Counted from the stretch's first letter, positions 32,510-44,894 are shown. The stretch: DNA of 64,000 bases from Lantana camara (GCA_037501455.1 CM074857.1:127211501-127275500), one strand, 5' to 3'. Notes: generated by a model from the sequence alone, not told the origin. Translations and numbers: made by a program.

Positions 32510-35500
32510 TCAATAATTGTTACCTCGAATGGTGGAAATTGCAGTTTGTCTATTTCTTGTGGTTCCTCCTACAACTCTGGCTTTTATTTTCTGCAGAGCA
32601 GCCACTATTTCTATCATGTTAATTCTTTCATATGGTGAAGTGGCTAAGCATTGCATTGCCAACCTAAAAATAGATGTAACACATTCCTCCATTCTGTGCA
32701 AATTCAGACCTTCTCTTGATAGCAAAGCAGGGGCGACAACTTCAGTTACTGCGTTTTCTTGCAATGCTGCTCCCACCCAATCCTTCAAGCTCATTTCTTG
32801 GCCAAACATATCATCGGTAGGCTTTTTACATGTAAATATCTCCAACAACAATATGCCGTAGCTATAAACATCTCCATTTGTGGAAACTTTTCCTTCCGAT
32901 CCATACTCTGATAATAATTTTAATTAAATTCAATGAATTCATGGAATTAAATACTTGAATTTATTAAAAGAAATATTTATGAATTATTACGGTGGCATAC
33001 CCTAAGGTTTGGGAAATCACAGGGTATGTCAGTTTAATTATCTCAATGCTTATAAGTTAAGAAATGAAAGAAAGGCGTTTGAAGTCATTAAATATTACCT
33101 GGTGCTGCATAACCAACTGTAGCCAATGTTTTTGTCTGGATGACAGTCTCCCCTTCATCAAAGAGCTTGCTAATGCCAAAGTCAGAAAGACGAGCAGTCA
33201 TATCTTCATCAAGCAATATGTTGCTTGGCTTTATATCACAATGGACAACTGGGAATGTATGACCGTGATGAAGATATTCCAATGCTAATGATACATCAAT
33301 AGCTATATCAAGCTTTTGTAGCAAATCCAGACAATGAGTCTCAGAATATAACCATTTCTCAAGACTCCCATTTGGCATGTATGCAAGAATCAATGCTTTG
33401 AAATCCATGTTAGTGCAACAACCAATTATTCCAACTAAGTTTCTATGTCGGATGCTGCTCAATATTTCACTTTCGGTATCGAAACTCTTAGCAACTCCTT
33501 CCAATTGCAAGTTGAAGACCTTTACTGCAACATTTAATCCATCAGAAAGTGTTCCCCTGAAAATCGATCCAAAACTTCCTTTTCCAACTAGATTAGTTAC
33601 ACTAAAGGAATGCGTTCCCCGTTCAAGCTCTGCATATGAAATCCTTCTCCAAGAAAAATGATCTAGTGATGGAACAATAGTAGGGACTGGTATATTTCTT
33701 CGTTGATGTCTCCTTATGAGCATAATTATGATTATCACCAGAATGATAGCTGAACTGATGGGGAGCAGTACATACTTCATTAACAGAACAACACTTTTCG
33801 GCCCTGAACTTTTTTGATTTCCAACGCAAGGAGGAACTTGAAATTTTGGCGCACCACAAAGAGCAAAGTTTCGAACGAATGATTGAGGAGTGAAGTTAAC
33901 AAAAGGCCCCTTAGTTGGAATTTCTCCTTCCAATCTATTGATAGACACATTAATATACTGAAGAAATCGGAGATCTTCTAAGGACTTTGGGATCCCTCCG
34001 GAAAGATTATTATTAGATAAATCTAACCATGTCAAACCTTTGACATTTCCCAAGGATGGAGGGATAGACGCTTCCAACTTGTTATTCGCCAAAGATAAAT
34101 CTTCTAATGATTGGCAACCATCAATTGAAGTTGGAATATCACCTGAGAACTGATTAGAGGACAAATTTAATTGATTGATTACTCTCAATTTTCCAATTTC
34201 AGATGACAAATGACCACTCAAATTGTTCATGGACAAATCTAGATTGATCAGGTCTCTAAGATTCCAGAAGCTGGAAGGTATGGTAGAATTGAGCTTGTTT
34301 GAGTATAAATAGACATTTCTCAGGGATTTAAGCTGACCCAAGCAATCAGGTATGGGACCTGTGAGCATATTACTATCAAAGTACAAGTCCCCCAAACTAC
34401 TCATCTGACAAATATCAGGAGGTATGGATCCCGCCAGCTGATTTCCGCTAAGAGAGATTATTTCGGTATGTTTTAATTTCCCAAGTGTTGTTGGGATGGT
34501 CCCTGTGAGAATTACAAGTTAAACATACCTGTTAAATTTTAGGGATAATTACCAACGCCCCCCTGAGGTTTGGCGTTATTACAGAATACCCCCTGAGGTT
34601 TCGGAAATTACGAGTTCCCCCCTGGGTCGTTATCTCCTCCGTTAAATTTAACGGATTGTGTGAAATTTACTATTTTACCCCTACTATGTTGAAACTCAGG
34701 GAGGTATGTGTAATAAAGAGACAAAGGTAAGGGGGCTAATGCAAGGACTGAAATTGTTAAGGGGGTTTGATGTAAATACTTGAGTTTTGTGTCTACCTAA
34801 AATTTTTTTTTAATAAAATGCTACTTAATGTTATTTTAATATTTTTATGATAGACTAATTTCATACCTACAGTTTATGGATATTTAATATTTTCTATAGA
34901 TATTGACCATACATGTCCAATGTTTGAAATAATTGTTTAAACGGCTGGCGGATATTTTTGTGAATTTACTAATGTATTTGTTGATATTAGTCTATTTGTT
35001 ATGATTTTCAATTTTGAGGAAAAAAATTGATAATGCAATAGTTGATCTTTGTGTGGGTTTTTTTACATGAATTTTTATTTTGAGGAAAAATTTGTTATAA
35101 TTGCAAATAAATTATTTTAAATTAACTTTAAATGGACTTGTACAAAATATATTTAAAACTAAGAAATAAATATGAAAGGAAATTTATAACTTATCATATT
35201 TTATAGAAATAAATATGCATGGAATATCTAATTCAATTTATATTTATAGATAAAATATAAAATATTAAATTAAATAACAACTTTTTAAATACAAAAAATC
35301 CAAAATTAACTAATATTACAATTATATCATTAAACTCTAAGTAAAATTACAATATACCCCCTAAGGGTGTTTTTGGAATTTAAATTTAAATTTAACAGTG
35401 TAATTAACGGCCGGTGCTATTTGTAAGCGAGGGTGTACTATTCAGGGGGGAGTTCGTAATTTCCGAAACCTTAGGGGGTATTCTGTAATAACGCCAAACC

Positions 35501-38500
35501 TGAGGGAGGCGTTGGTAATTATCCCTAAATTTTAAGTATTCTTACAATTTTATATCCGACTAAAAAAAGAAGAAAGTTCGAACGAGACAAAGAAGGAAAA
35601 CAAACATGGTGCATGAAGTTAAATTTTCTTGAATGTTGATTTATAATTAATTCACTAAAAGAAATTTCATTTTTACCAACAAATATTTTCGTCGCCAAAA
35701 GTATATTTTTTTGTTGTCAATTCTACTAACAACAAAATATTTTTGTTGCCAGCTTCGTTGGCAAATCCTCGTTACTAAAAGTTCATGGCAACAAAAAGTC
35801 AATATCGTTGCGTATACATGTAAAATTGACAACGATATACTTTTCGTTGCAAAATATGATTCAAAAAGGCAACAATTATTGTTGTTGCTAATTTTATATT
35901 TTTTGTAGGCAAATTGAACTTTTCATGCTTAAATGTATTTTTCTATAACAACAAAATAAATTTTGTGGCCAAATGTAGTTTTAAAATATATTATTTACTT
36001 GCGTTCTTTACATGAGTCGAACTCGGGTTGACAACAAGAGATAAGTGCCCCAAACCCACTTGGCTAGATATAATGTTTACAAAAAGAAAATTCATTATAT
36101 AATTAATTTGGTTTTTATAATTTTGTTAAATATGTATTTGCCACAAAAGTTTTTGTCGCCAAAAGTACTTAATATTTTTCAACAATAATAATCGTTGCTA
36201 ATCTATGAAAGTATTAACAACGATATACTTTGTCATCCAAAAAGCTACAACTGCAGCAAAATATTTTGTTGGAAAAACTTAAATATTTAGCAACTATTAA
36301 ATATCGTAGCTTATTTTTTACAAGAATTCTCAACGACAAATTTCGATGAACAAAGGGCCTGATTAGCTACAATTATATTTTGTTGCAAAAATTTATTATT
36401 GGCAACGATTTCATATTGTTCCCAAAAGAGTTGTACTTTAACTACAAAATTTTTTGTTGTAATTTATCAAAATTGTTGCCAAATAAGATTTAAAAGTGAC
36501 GATCGAGAGAAACATGACTTTGGCAACAAAATATTTTTTTGTGCTAAATAAGTGAGAAAAAAGACAACGATAATTACTTTTCGTTGCCAAAACATAATTA
36601 TTCACAACAAAAATAAAATTATTGCTAAAAAATCGTTGCGAATCTGATAATTTGTTGTAGTGATTCCCAATAAGTTGTTTTATGATAAGCAAAAATTATG
36701 TTGATTTTTTCAAATGGAAAGATATCATACCGGTGAAGTAGTTATACTGAAGATCCAATTGTCTAAGCATGCTCAAATTTCCAATTTCACTTGGGATGTG
36801 GCCATTGAAATGGTTGTCGGACAATGTCAGGATTTCAAGGTCACTGCATTTGTATATATTTGGTTGAATTTGCCCGTGTAGCTGATTTTCGTAAAGGTAC
36901 AGTCTCTTCAATTTTGGCATGTTGTTGCACATGTCATCAGGTAACTTACCTGAAAGAAAGACAGATTATATATTAATATTAAGTTGACTAACTGTGATAT
37001 ATTCTCCTAATTAAGCAGGCTCAAACATACAATCTCTTTCCGGATATTCCCATTGAGATTTCATAGTCCAATCTGAAAAATGATTTACTATAAAAGGAAA
37101 GGCCAATATTTGAAAATTGAAACATATACGTTCTTTGTCAATTGTTAACCATTAACATATTATATTTAGTAAATTTATAATTATGGATAAAACTTATATG
37201 ACTTTTATGGTCTTCTCTCGTGCTTATCACAAAACTTAAGTTTTATTTATTTATTTATTGTGTTAACAATTCAAGAAGGAAATTTGAAAATCAACTTTGT
37301 ACCTAGAGATGCAAACGAGGCAAGTTCGTTCGCGAGCCTAACGAATCGACCCAATAAAAGTTCGGATTCAAATTCGGGATAGTCAAACTCGAATCAAACC
37401 TTGACTTGGTTCGTGATTTCAACTAATTAACCGAACTCGAACTCATTCTTTTTTAAATTTCAACTGGCGAGAACAAATGAGAAAGTAGGTAAAAAAAAAA
37501 AGAAAAAGAAAACAAAGAAAATTAATAATAAACTTCCAACGGTAATCCTGTTGTAAATATGGATTTAAGACCCGATAACAGTTATGGAGAAACATGAACA
37601 TTCAAGAATGACATTTTTAATTTCAAAAAAAAATTATGATATATAAGTTAAACATACCTGTTAAATTGTTATTATTAAGGTATAAAAATCTCAAAGAAGC
37701 GAGGTTTTCAACCTGCTCTGGTATAGAAGTTAAACATACATGTTAAATTTTGAGTGTTCTCACCATTTTTTTGCCGGCATTAGAAAAAAGAAGAAAGTTC
37801 GAACGAGACAAAGAAGGAAAACAAACCTGGTGCATGAAGTTAAATTTTCTTTAATGTTGATTTATAATTAATTCCCAATAAGTTGTTTTACAAAAAAACA
37901 AAAATTATGTTGATTTTTCAAATGGAAAGATATCATACCGGTGAAGTAGTTATTCACAAGATACAACCTCCTAAGCATGCTCAAATTTCCAATTTCAAGG
38001 ATATGGCCGTTGAAATTGTTGATGGAGAGATCGAGGTAGTCGAGCTCTTCACATTTGTATATATTTGGTGGAATTTGCCCGTGTAGCTGATTTTTGTAAA
38101 GGTCCAGTCTTTTCAACTTTGTCATGTTGTTGCACATGTCATCAGGTAGCTTACCTGAAAGAAAGATAGACAATTATATATTAATATTAAATTGACTAAC
38201 TGTGATATATTCTCCTAAGTCCTAATTAAGCTGCCTCAAACATACAATCTCTTTCCGGATATTCCCATTGAGATTTCATAGTCTAATCTGAAAAACGATT
38301 TACTATAAAATGAAAGGCCAATATTTGAAAATTGAAACATATACGTTCTCTATTAATTGTTAACCATTAACATATTATATTTAGTAAATTTATAATTATG
38401 GATAAAAGTTATATGATTTTTATGGTCTTCTCTAATGTTGTGCTGATCACAAAACTTACAGTTTTACATATTTGTTGTGTTAACAATTCAAGAAGGAAAT

Positions 38501-40297
38501 TTGAAAATCAACTTTGTACCTAGGGATGCAAACGAGATGAGTTCATTCGCGAGCCTAACGAGTCGAACAATAAAAGTTTGGGCTCGAATTCGGGATAATC
38601 GAACTCGAACCGAACTTTGGCTCGATTCGTGATTTCAACGAACTGTACTCGAACCTATTATTTTTAAATTTCGAGAATCCTAACATTTTAATAAAAAAAT
38701 AATATTTATTATATATTATATTATTAATATCCACCAATAATACTGTCACGGCTCTAGATATTATCAATATATATCCTTATTTGTACCAATATATGTCTTA
38801 GAAGATTCATCAATGATATTATCGCGACGATAGATATTATTAGTTTTGAGTTTTGCCAATAAAATTGAAACCATCCACAAGATACTCTATTCTGGGTCAG
38901 GCATTAAAAGCCAATGTCAGCCCAATTAGACCCAAATAAATAGGCCCATGGTTGGAGAAACCTAAGTTAATATAGGCCCATAAAACCGGCCTGTGGAATC
39001 CATGGTTATTGGGCTACAGAGTTCTACTTCTTCCAATTATTTAACTTAACGAGTAATAACCCAATCACATTTTCCCCTCCAACTATTTTTATTTAGAATA
39101 CATAATATGAATTTTATATATTTTATTAATTTTTCATAAATTTAAAAAGTTTATAAGCTAATATAGAATAAAATAGAGTTATAATTATTGAAAGCAAGAA
39201 TCACGTGCAGAAGGCAAATGGCCCATAAATCACGTGCCTTGACAAGTCTTTTTAATGCTAATAATTAAAACATTAGTTGTATTTTTCCTTTTCCCCTCTT
39301 TTAATCATTCATTCATAATCAATGCATATTAGTTGTTTTTTTTTTTTTTTTTGTCAACAATCAATGCATGTTAGTGAATACAAAGCCCAGTGGTTGAAGG
39401 GAGAGTACCAGAAAATTCATTTACTGCAAGATCTATTTCCTTCAAGGTTGATATATTGAATAGGGAGGATGGTATGAAACCATATAAAGAATTGCCTTCT
39501 AGATATAGTATCTCCAGGTAAGATATATTCGCAAGCTCTTGCGGCAATCCACCTGTAATAGTATATGAAGACTGATAGTATTAAACAAACATTTGAATTT
39601 TATGCATCAATTTTGGTTTCAGTATTATTTTGATTGAACAATACACGACCGATGCTATCATACCTGTGAAATTATTGTGGGATAAACGTATCTCTTTAAG
39701 CTCTGTGCACTTGTATATATTTTGAGGAATTGGCCCCCATAGTTGATTCCTTGAGAGATACAACAATTCTAATTTTGGAATATAATTGCATATATCACTT
39801 GGAAGAGTACCGGATAGATTATTAAATCTGAGATTAATACTTCTCATAGAAGACACGTTGAAGATGCCATACGGTATGGAACCTGTCAAGTTGTTGTACT
39901 GCAAATTTATCTCCTTCAAACGCCGCAAATTAGACAACTCGTGAGGTATGAAACCTGTGAAAAAGTTGGAACTAATGTCCAAAGATCGAAGAAATGTTAA
40001 GTTTCCAAGATGAGGAGCAATAGTTCCTCCGATTTGGAAATCAGAAAGATTCAAGGATGAAACCCTTAGATGTTTGGCACCACAAGAGACGCCAATCCAG
40101 TTACAGACTGATGTGTTAGTGGACCAATTCTTGGCCAAAATAGAATTAGGGTCTGAAGTGATGGAATTTTTGAAGGCAAGCAATGCATCATGATCTGTGG
40201 TTAAATTAGAAAATATTGTGTTTGAGCTGAGTGAAATGCTATTCAGAAACAACAGAACAAGAGCAAAGGAAAAACAAGGATTCCCCATGAAATGCAT
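32510..40297 (-). CDS. LRR receptor-like serine/threonine kinase (LRR-XII type), six exons
   Basis: My model joins 40297-39664, 39552-39409, 38154-37939, 36949-36731, 34502-33099 and 32907-32510. All introns are GT..AG, every junction is phase 1, and the product is about 1004 residues, normal for the class. In order: signal peptide (residues 1-25), LRRNT with CNWIGVSC, about twenty LRRs, a paired-cysteine stretch, one transmembrane helix (YVLLPISSAIILVIIIIMLI), and a full kinase with GKGSFGS, VAVKVF, HCDIKPSN, DFG and APE. HCD instead of HRD makes it non-RD, as in EFR, FLS2 and Xa21, which sense microbial patterns at the plasma membrane. Ligand unknown. Introns 3 and 4 are enlarged by duplication and transposons, so real splicing needs transcript evidence. 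The alternative is a pseudogene. Confidence 0.75.
34542..35525. mobile_element. Non-autonomous Mutator-like element (MULE-1) in an LRR-RLK intron
   Basis: This 984-bp element has long inverted ends starting GGGATAATTACCAACGCCCC. The perfect 9-bp flanking duplication TAAATTTTA lies at 34533-34541 and 35526-35534. The paralogous intron at 970-1000 has the site once and empty. 9-bp duplications and long inverted repeats are Mutator features. The inverted repeat contains stepped copies of CCCCTGAGGTTT. No ORF of note. A close relative is at 40769-41750. Confidence 0.9.
35653..36662. mobile_element. Small non-autonomous CACTA element in an LRR-RLK intron
   Basis: This 1010-bp element has ends CACTAAAAGAAAT and ATTTGTTGTAGTG and the 3-bp duplication ATT (35650-35652 and 36663-36665). 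The intron sequence without the insertion can be read near 1100 and 37875. Its interior is filled with variants of TTTTCGTTGCC / GGCAACAAAA in both orientations (subterminal repeats). It is unrelated in motif to the large CACTA at 1612. A tRNA-like pair of promoter boxes lies at 36014-36066. Confidence 0.85.
36660..38690 (-). repeat. Tandem duplication of an LRR exon with its flanking intron
   Basis: 36660-37480 and 37868-38690 are collinear: intron 3' end, LRR exon (36731-36949 versus 37939-38154), intron start, and a conserved ATGCAAACGAG..TTCG-type repeat near 37310 and 38520. The exon copies encode the same 72-73 residue LRR block with substitutions, and one copy is shorter by one codon. 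This adds about three repeats to the receptor's LRR domain. Confidence 0.8.
37658..37724 (-). pseudogene. Relic LRR exon inside intron 3
   Basis: It reads IPEQVENLASLRFLYLN followed by NNNLTG and a GT donor. The only AG upstream would place an in-frame TGA, so it cannot be spliced into the receptor model. The same relic is at 1340-1406. Confidence 0.65.
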
Positions 40298-40331
40298 GAT
40301 GATAATGAAACTTATGTCTGTAAATACTTGT

Positions 40332-40497
40332 GCATTTATAAACCTTGAAAGGAATATCTAGCAGCAAGAGTCACCATGCTGAAAGCCACTTGGTCTACGG
40401 GCAAGAAGACCCAAGCATTTATAAACCTTGAAAGGAATATCTAGCAGCAAGAGTCACCATGCTGAAAGCCACTTGGTCTACGGGCAAGAAGACCCAA
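40332..40497 (-). promoter_or_regulatory. Receptor-kinase promoter with an 83-bp tandem duplication
   Basis: On the minus strand GGTTTATAAATGC, a TATA box, lies 35-47 bases before the ATG at 40297. The 83 bases 40332-40414 are repeated almost exactly at 40415-40497, so the TATA box and its upstream region occur twice. The paralogous promoter near 42.38 kb has a single copy. Use of the second TATA would lengthen the leader by 83 bases. Confidence 0.7.
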
Positions 40498-40768
40498 CCC
40501 GACGGAAAATTGTATGCAAAAACAAAAGATTGACCAAAACACTCACTTATGCGCCACAAAAGTCAAAAATACAATGATATATGTGATAATCTTTATTTTG
40601 TTTTTTCTAAACAAATGTCTAGATAAGTGAATCTATTAGTCTTTTTATGTCCTCTGGGTCAATAAAGCATTATGTCCTCCTCTAAGTCTGGGTCAAGCAT
40701 TATGTCCTCCTTTAAGTCTAAGTCAATAAAGCATCTCGACACTAAGAGATTCTTGAATATTTTCTTTA

Positions 40769-41750
40769 GGGATAATTATCAACACCCCCTGAGGTTTGGC
40801 GTTATTATAGAATACCCCCTGAGGTTTCAGAAATTACGAACTCCCCCCTGGGCCGTTATCTCCTCCGTTAAATTTAACGGATTGTGTGAAATTTACTATT
40901 TTACCCTTACTATGTTGAAACTCAGGGGGGTATATGTAATAAAAAGCCAAAGGTAAGGGGGCTAATGCAAGAACTGAAATTGTTAAGGGGGTTTGATGTA
41001 AGTACTTGAGTTTTGTGTCTACCTAGCATTTTTTTTTTAATAAAATGTTACTTAACGTTATTTTAATATTTTTATGATAGACTAATTTCATACCTACAGT
41101 TTACGGATGCTTAATATTTTCTGTAGATATTGACCATACATGTTCAATGTTTGAAATAATTGTTTAAACGGCTGGCGGATATTTTTGTGAATTTACTAAT
41201 GCATTTGTTGATATTAGTGTATTTGTTATGATTTTCAATTTTGAGGAAAAAAATTGATAATGCACTAGTTGATCTTTGTGTGGGTTTTTTTATATGAATT
41301 TTTATTTTGGGGGAAAATTTGTTATAATTACAAATAAATTATTTTAAATTAACTTTAAATGGACTTGTACAAAATATATTTAAAACTAAGAAATAAATAT
41401 GAAAGGAAATTTATAACTTATCATATTTTATAGAAATAAATATGCATGGAATATTTAATTCAATTTATATTTATAGATAAAATATTAAATATTAAATTAA
41501 ATAACAACTTTTTAAATACAAAAAATCTAAAATTAATTAATATTACAATTATATCATTAAACTCTAAGTAAAATTACAATATAACCCCTGAGGGTGTTTT
41601 TGGAATTTAAATTTGAATTTAACGGTGTAATTAACGGCCAGTGCTATTTGTAAGCGAGGGTGTACTATTCAGGGGGGAGTTCGTAATTTCCGAAATCTCA
41701 GGGGTATTCTGTAATAACGCCAAACCTCAGGGGGCGTTGGTAATTATCCC
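40769..41750. mobile_element. Non-autonomous Mutator-like element (MULE-2)
   Basis: This 982-bp element is closely similar to MULE-1 along its whole length. It starts GGGATAATTATCAAC and ends GGTAATTATCCC, with the 9-bp duplication TTTTCTTTA at 40760-40768 and 41751-41759. It sits about 470 bp upstream of the receptor kinase start. Confidence 0.9.
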
Positions 41751-42076
41751 TTTTCTTTATTGATATTTGTTGTTCCAATCATTCTTTGCAGTTTATCCAT
41801 ATTCTTTTTGGACCAATAAAACCTACGTATTTTGCGCGCCAAGACGATGACGTTCTGGTAAACAATAGATGAATGTGAAGAGACTTAATCTTGTAACCAA
41901 TTTTTAGTAGTTTCAGGAGTCAGGACTCGTTTTGTAGTTTTAAATATGTGTTTAATTAGGCTAAATTGTCAATTTAGTCCCACAGGATTGGTCCCTCATC
42001 AATTTAGTCCCGTGCTTTTGGAATAATTTAATTTAGTCCTAAATCCTAAAATTCTCAACCAATGTGGTCCCAAATG
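41751..42076. other. Duplicated intergenic block with a small AATTTAGTCC repeat
   Basis: 41762-41957 is collinear with about 45032-45225. From about 41958 a short repeat-like segment holds three AATTTAGTCC motifs, typical of a small transposon remnant. No gene. Confidence 0.5.
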
Positions 42077-42340
42077 TGGAAATTAGAAAGATTCAAGGAT
42101 GAAACCCTTAGATGTTTGGCACCACAAGAGACGCCAATCCAGTTACAGAGTGATGCGTTAGTGGACCAATTCTTGGCCAAAATAGCATTAGGGTCTGAAG
42201 TGATGGAATTTTTTTAAGGCAAGCAATGCATCATGATCTGTGGTTAAATTAGAAAATATTGTGTTTGAGCCGACTGAAATGCTATTCAGAAACAACAGAA
42301 CAAGAGCAAAGGAAAAACAAGGATTCCCCATGAAATGCAT
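42077..42340 (-). pseudogene. Broken copy of the LRR-RLK first exon
   Basis: It matches exon 1 of the receptor at 40297: start MHFMGNPCFSFALVLL, then NTIFSNLTTDHDALLA. An A-run with one extra base (LAF..KNS region) shifts the frame. The rest of LRRNT (CNWIGVSC) is readable in the new frame, and similarity ends after the first LRR. A third receptor copy therefore existed in this cluster. Confidence 0.85.
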
Positions 42341-42407
42341 GATAATAATGAAACTTATGTCTGTAAATACTTGTGCATTTATAAACCTTGAAAGGAATAT
42401 TTAGCAG

Positions 42408-42759
42408 TGATGCGTTCTAGCCCAAACCCTTAATGATTAATCCTTCTTCCTCAAGAATCTTACCAAAATAAGCCAGAGTTTAGGAGAGATCAATCAAGAG
42501 ATCAGACCAAAAAGCTTAGATCGTCATATCTCTCAAGGGTTGTATTTATAGAATATCGGACTTATTGTTCTTATCGTTTAGTTATTCACGTTTCCTAATT
42601 ATCATGTGGATTATCATGATTGGAGTTATCTGTTGGAGATCTCATATCCGAGTTGTTATGATCCTACATAATTCCTTTATCTCTAGCTCGCGTTATGGGT
42701 TGAGTCTTGGGCTTGATTGTGTTGGGCTGAACCTTGGGCTCTAAGGTATGTCCCCAACA
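42408..42759 (-). mobile_element. Solo LTR, 352 bp
   Basis: Ends TGATGCG and CCCAACA with the 5-bp duplication AGCAG (42403-42407 and 42760-42764). The uninterrupted site is at 40368-40376. A TATA box on the minus strand (TTCTATAAATAC) suggests minus orientation. It is a product of LTR-LTR recombination and has no internal region. Confidence 0.85.
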
Positions 42760-42764
42760 AGCAG

Positions 42765-43080
42765 CAAGAGTCACCATGCCGAAAGCCACTTGGTCTACGG
42801 ACAAGTTACGTTGGAAAATTGTATGCAAAAACAAAAGATTGACGTACTCCTAAAATTCTAAAATTTACAAAGTTTTATAAAGAAGCTTGACCAAAACACC
42901 CTCTTATGCACCAATAAAATACAATGATATTTGTGATACTTAATCTTATTTTGTTTTTTGTTTTTTTTTTCTAAACAAATGTCTAGACAAGTGATCCCAC
43001 TTCTATCTTTATTAATATTTTTATGTCCTCCTTTAAGTCTGGGTCAATGTCCTCCTTAAGTCTGGGTTAATAAAGAATCT
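42765..43080. other. Paralogous promoter-upstream block
   Basis: Collinear with 40380-40740 upstream of the receptor gene (CACTTGGTCTACGG.. through GTCCTCCTTTAAGTCTGGG). No gene. Confidence 0.6.
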
Positions 43081-44890
43081 AGACACTAAGAGAGAATTGA
43101 AACATCTACGAATGATGAAACATCTGTAAGTCGGGTGAAGAGACAGACACAGGAATCGCACGGGCACAGGAATAGAATGGGTGGATAGACAGGCAATAAA
43201 GAATCTAGACATTAACAGAGAATTGAAACATCTGCGAATGATGAAACATCTGCAAGCCGGGTTGAGAGACGGGCACAAGAATTGAACGGGTGGAGAGACA
43301 GGCACAAGAATCAAACGGGCACAGGAATCGAACGGGTGGAGAGACAGGCAATAAATAATCTAGACACTAAGAGAGAATTGAACATTTGAGAATGATGAAC
43401 ATCTGCAAGGCGGGTGGAGAGACCGGCACAGGAATTAAATGGGTGGAGAGACAGGCACAGGAATCGAACGGGTGGAGAGACAGGCACAGGAATCGAACAT
43501 CCACTACGAGAGAAGGAATTGAACGGGTGGAGAGACAGGCACCGAAATTGAACGGGTGGAGAGACAGGCATAGGAATTGAACATCCACTAAGAGAGAATT
43601 TAAACATCTGCGAATGAAAAAACATCTGCAAGCCGGGTGGAGAGACAGGTACAGGAATTGCCCACTAAGATAGAATTGAAACATCTGCAAGTCGGGTTAT
43701 CCAAGCCGGGTAGAGAGACAGGCATAGGAATTACCTACTAAGAGGGAATTGAAACATCTGCGAGGGTGGACTCGCAAGCCGAGTCATCCAATCTGGGTCA
43801 CCTGCAAGCCGGGTGGAGAGACAGGCACAGGAATTGTCCACTAAGAGAGAATTGAAACATCTGCGAGGGTGGAGACACAGGCACAGAAATTGCCCACTAA
43901 GAGAGAATTAAAACATCTGCGAATGATGAAACATCTGCAACGGGTGGAGAGACAGGCATAAGAGAGAATTGAAACATCTGCGAATTATGAAACATCTGCA
44001 ACGTGTGAAGGGACAGGCACAAGAGAGAATTGAAACATCTGCGAATGATAAAACATCTGCACCGGGTGGAGAGATAGGCACAGGTGGAGAGACAGGCACA
44101 AGAGAGAATTGAAACATCTGCAACGGGTGGAGAGATAGGCACAGGAATTGTTGCCCATTAAGAGAGAATTGAAACATCTGACAGGGACAGGAGTTGCCCA
44201 CTAAGAGAGAATTGAAACATCTGCGAATGATGAAACACCTGCAATGGGTGGAGAGACAGGCACAAGAATCGTTGTCCACTAAGAGAGAATTGAAACATCT
44301 GATAGGCAGAAGAATTACCCACTACCACTAAGAGAGAATTTGCCCACTAAGAGAGAATTGAAACATCTGACACGCACAGGAATTGCCCACTACCACTAAG
44401 AGAGAATTGAAACATCTGACAGGCACATGAATTGCCCACTAAGAGAGAATTGAAACATCTTGCCCACTCCCACTAAGAGACAATTGTTAGAGAGAATTGA
44501 AACATCTTGCCCACTACCACTAAGAGAGAATTGAAACATCTAACAGGCACAGGAATTGCTCACTAAGAGAGAAGCGAATGATGAAACATCTGTAACTGGT
44601 GGAGAGACCACTAAGAGAGAATTGAAACATCTGACAGGCACAGGAATTGCCCACTAAGAAAGAATTAAAATAGGAATTGCCCACTAAGAGAGAATTGAAA
44701 TATATGCAACGAGTGGAGAGACAGGCTACTAAGAGAGAATTGAAACAGGAGTTGCCCACTAAGAGAGAATTGCCCACTAAGAGAGAAAATTGCCCACTAG
44801 GAGAGAATTGATATAGGAATTGCCCACTAAGAGAGGAACATCTATGAAACATCTGCAACGGGTGGAGAGACAGGCACATGAATCGAACAT
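43080..44890. repeat. Complex minisatellite, about 1.8 kb
   Basis: The array is built from a few short modules in varying order: ACTAAGAGAGAATTGAAACATCTG, GCGAATGATGAAACATCTGCAA, GGGTGGAGAGACAGGCACAGGAAT and TTGCCCACTAAG. Module order changes along the array, with higher-order units at the left (about 90-110 bp) and shorter ones at the right. Open frames through it reflect the repeat period and are not genes. Its right end abuts a retroelement primer site. Confidence 0.9.
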
Positions 44891-44894
44891 CTAT

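Noticed and set aside
37658..37724. An additional coding exon of the receptor kinase
   Set aside because: Its only acceptor gives an in-frame stop, and the same relic lies in copy A. Kept as a relic.
43080..44890. CRISPR-like alternation of repeats and spacers
   Set aside because: Plant nuclear context, modules vary in length and order, the 'spacers' are themselves repeated, and no cas genes.
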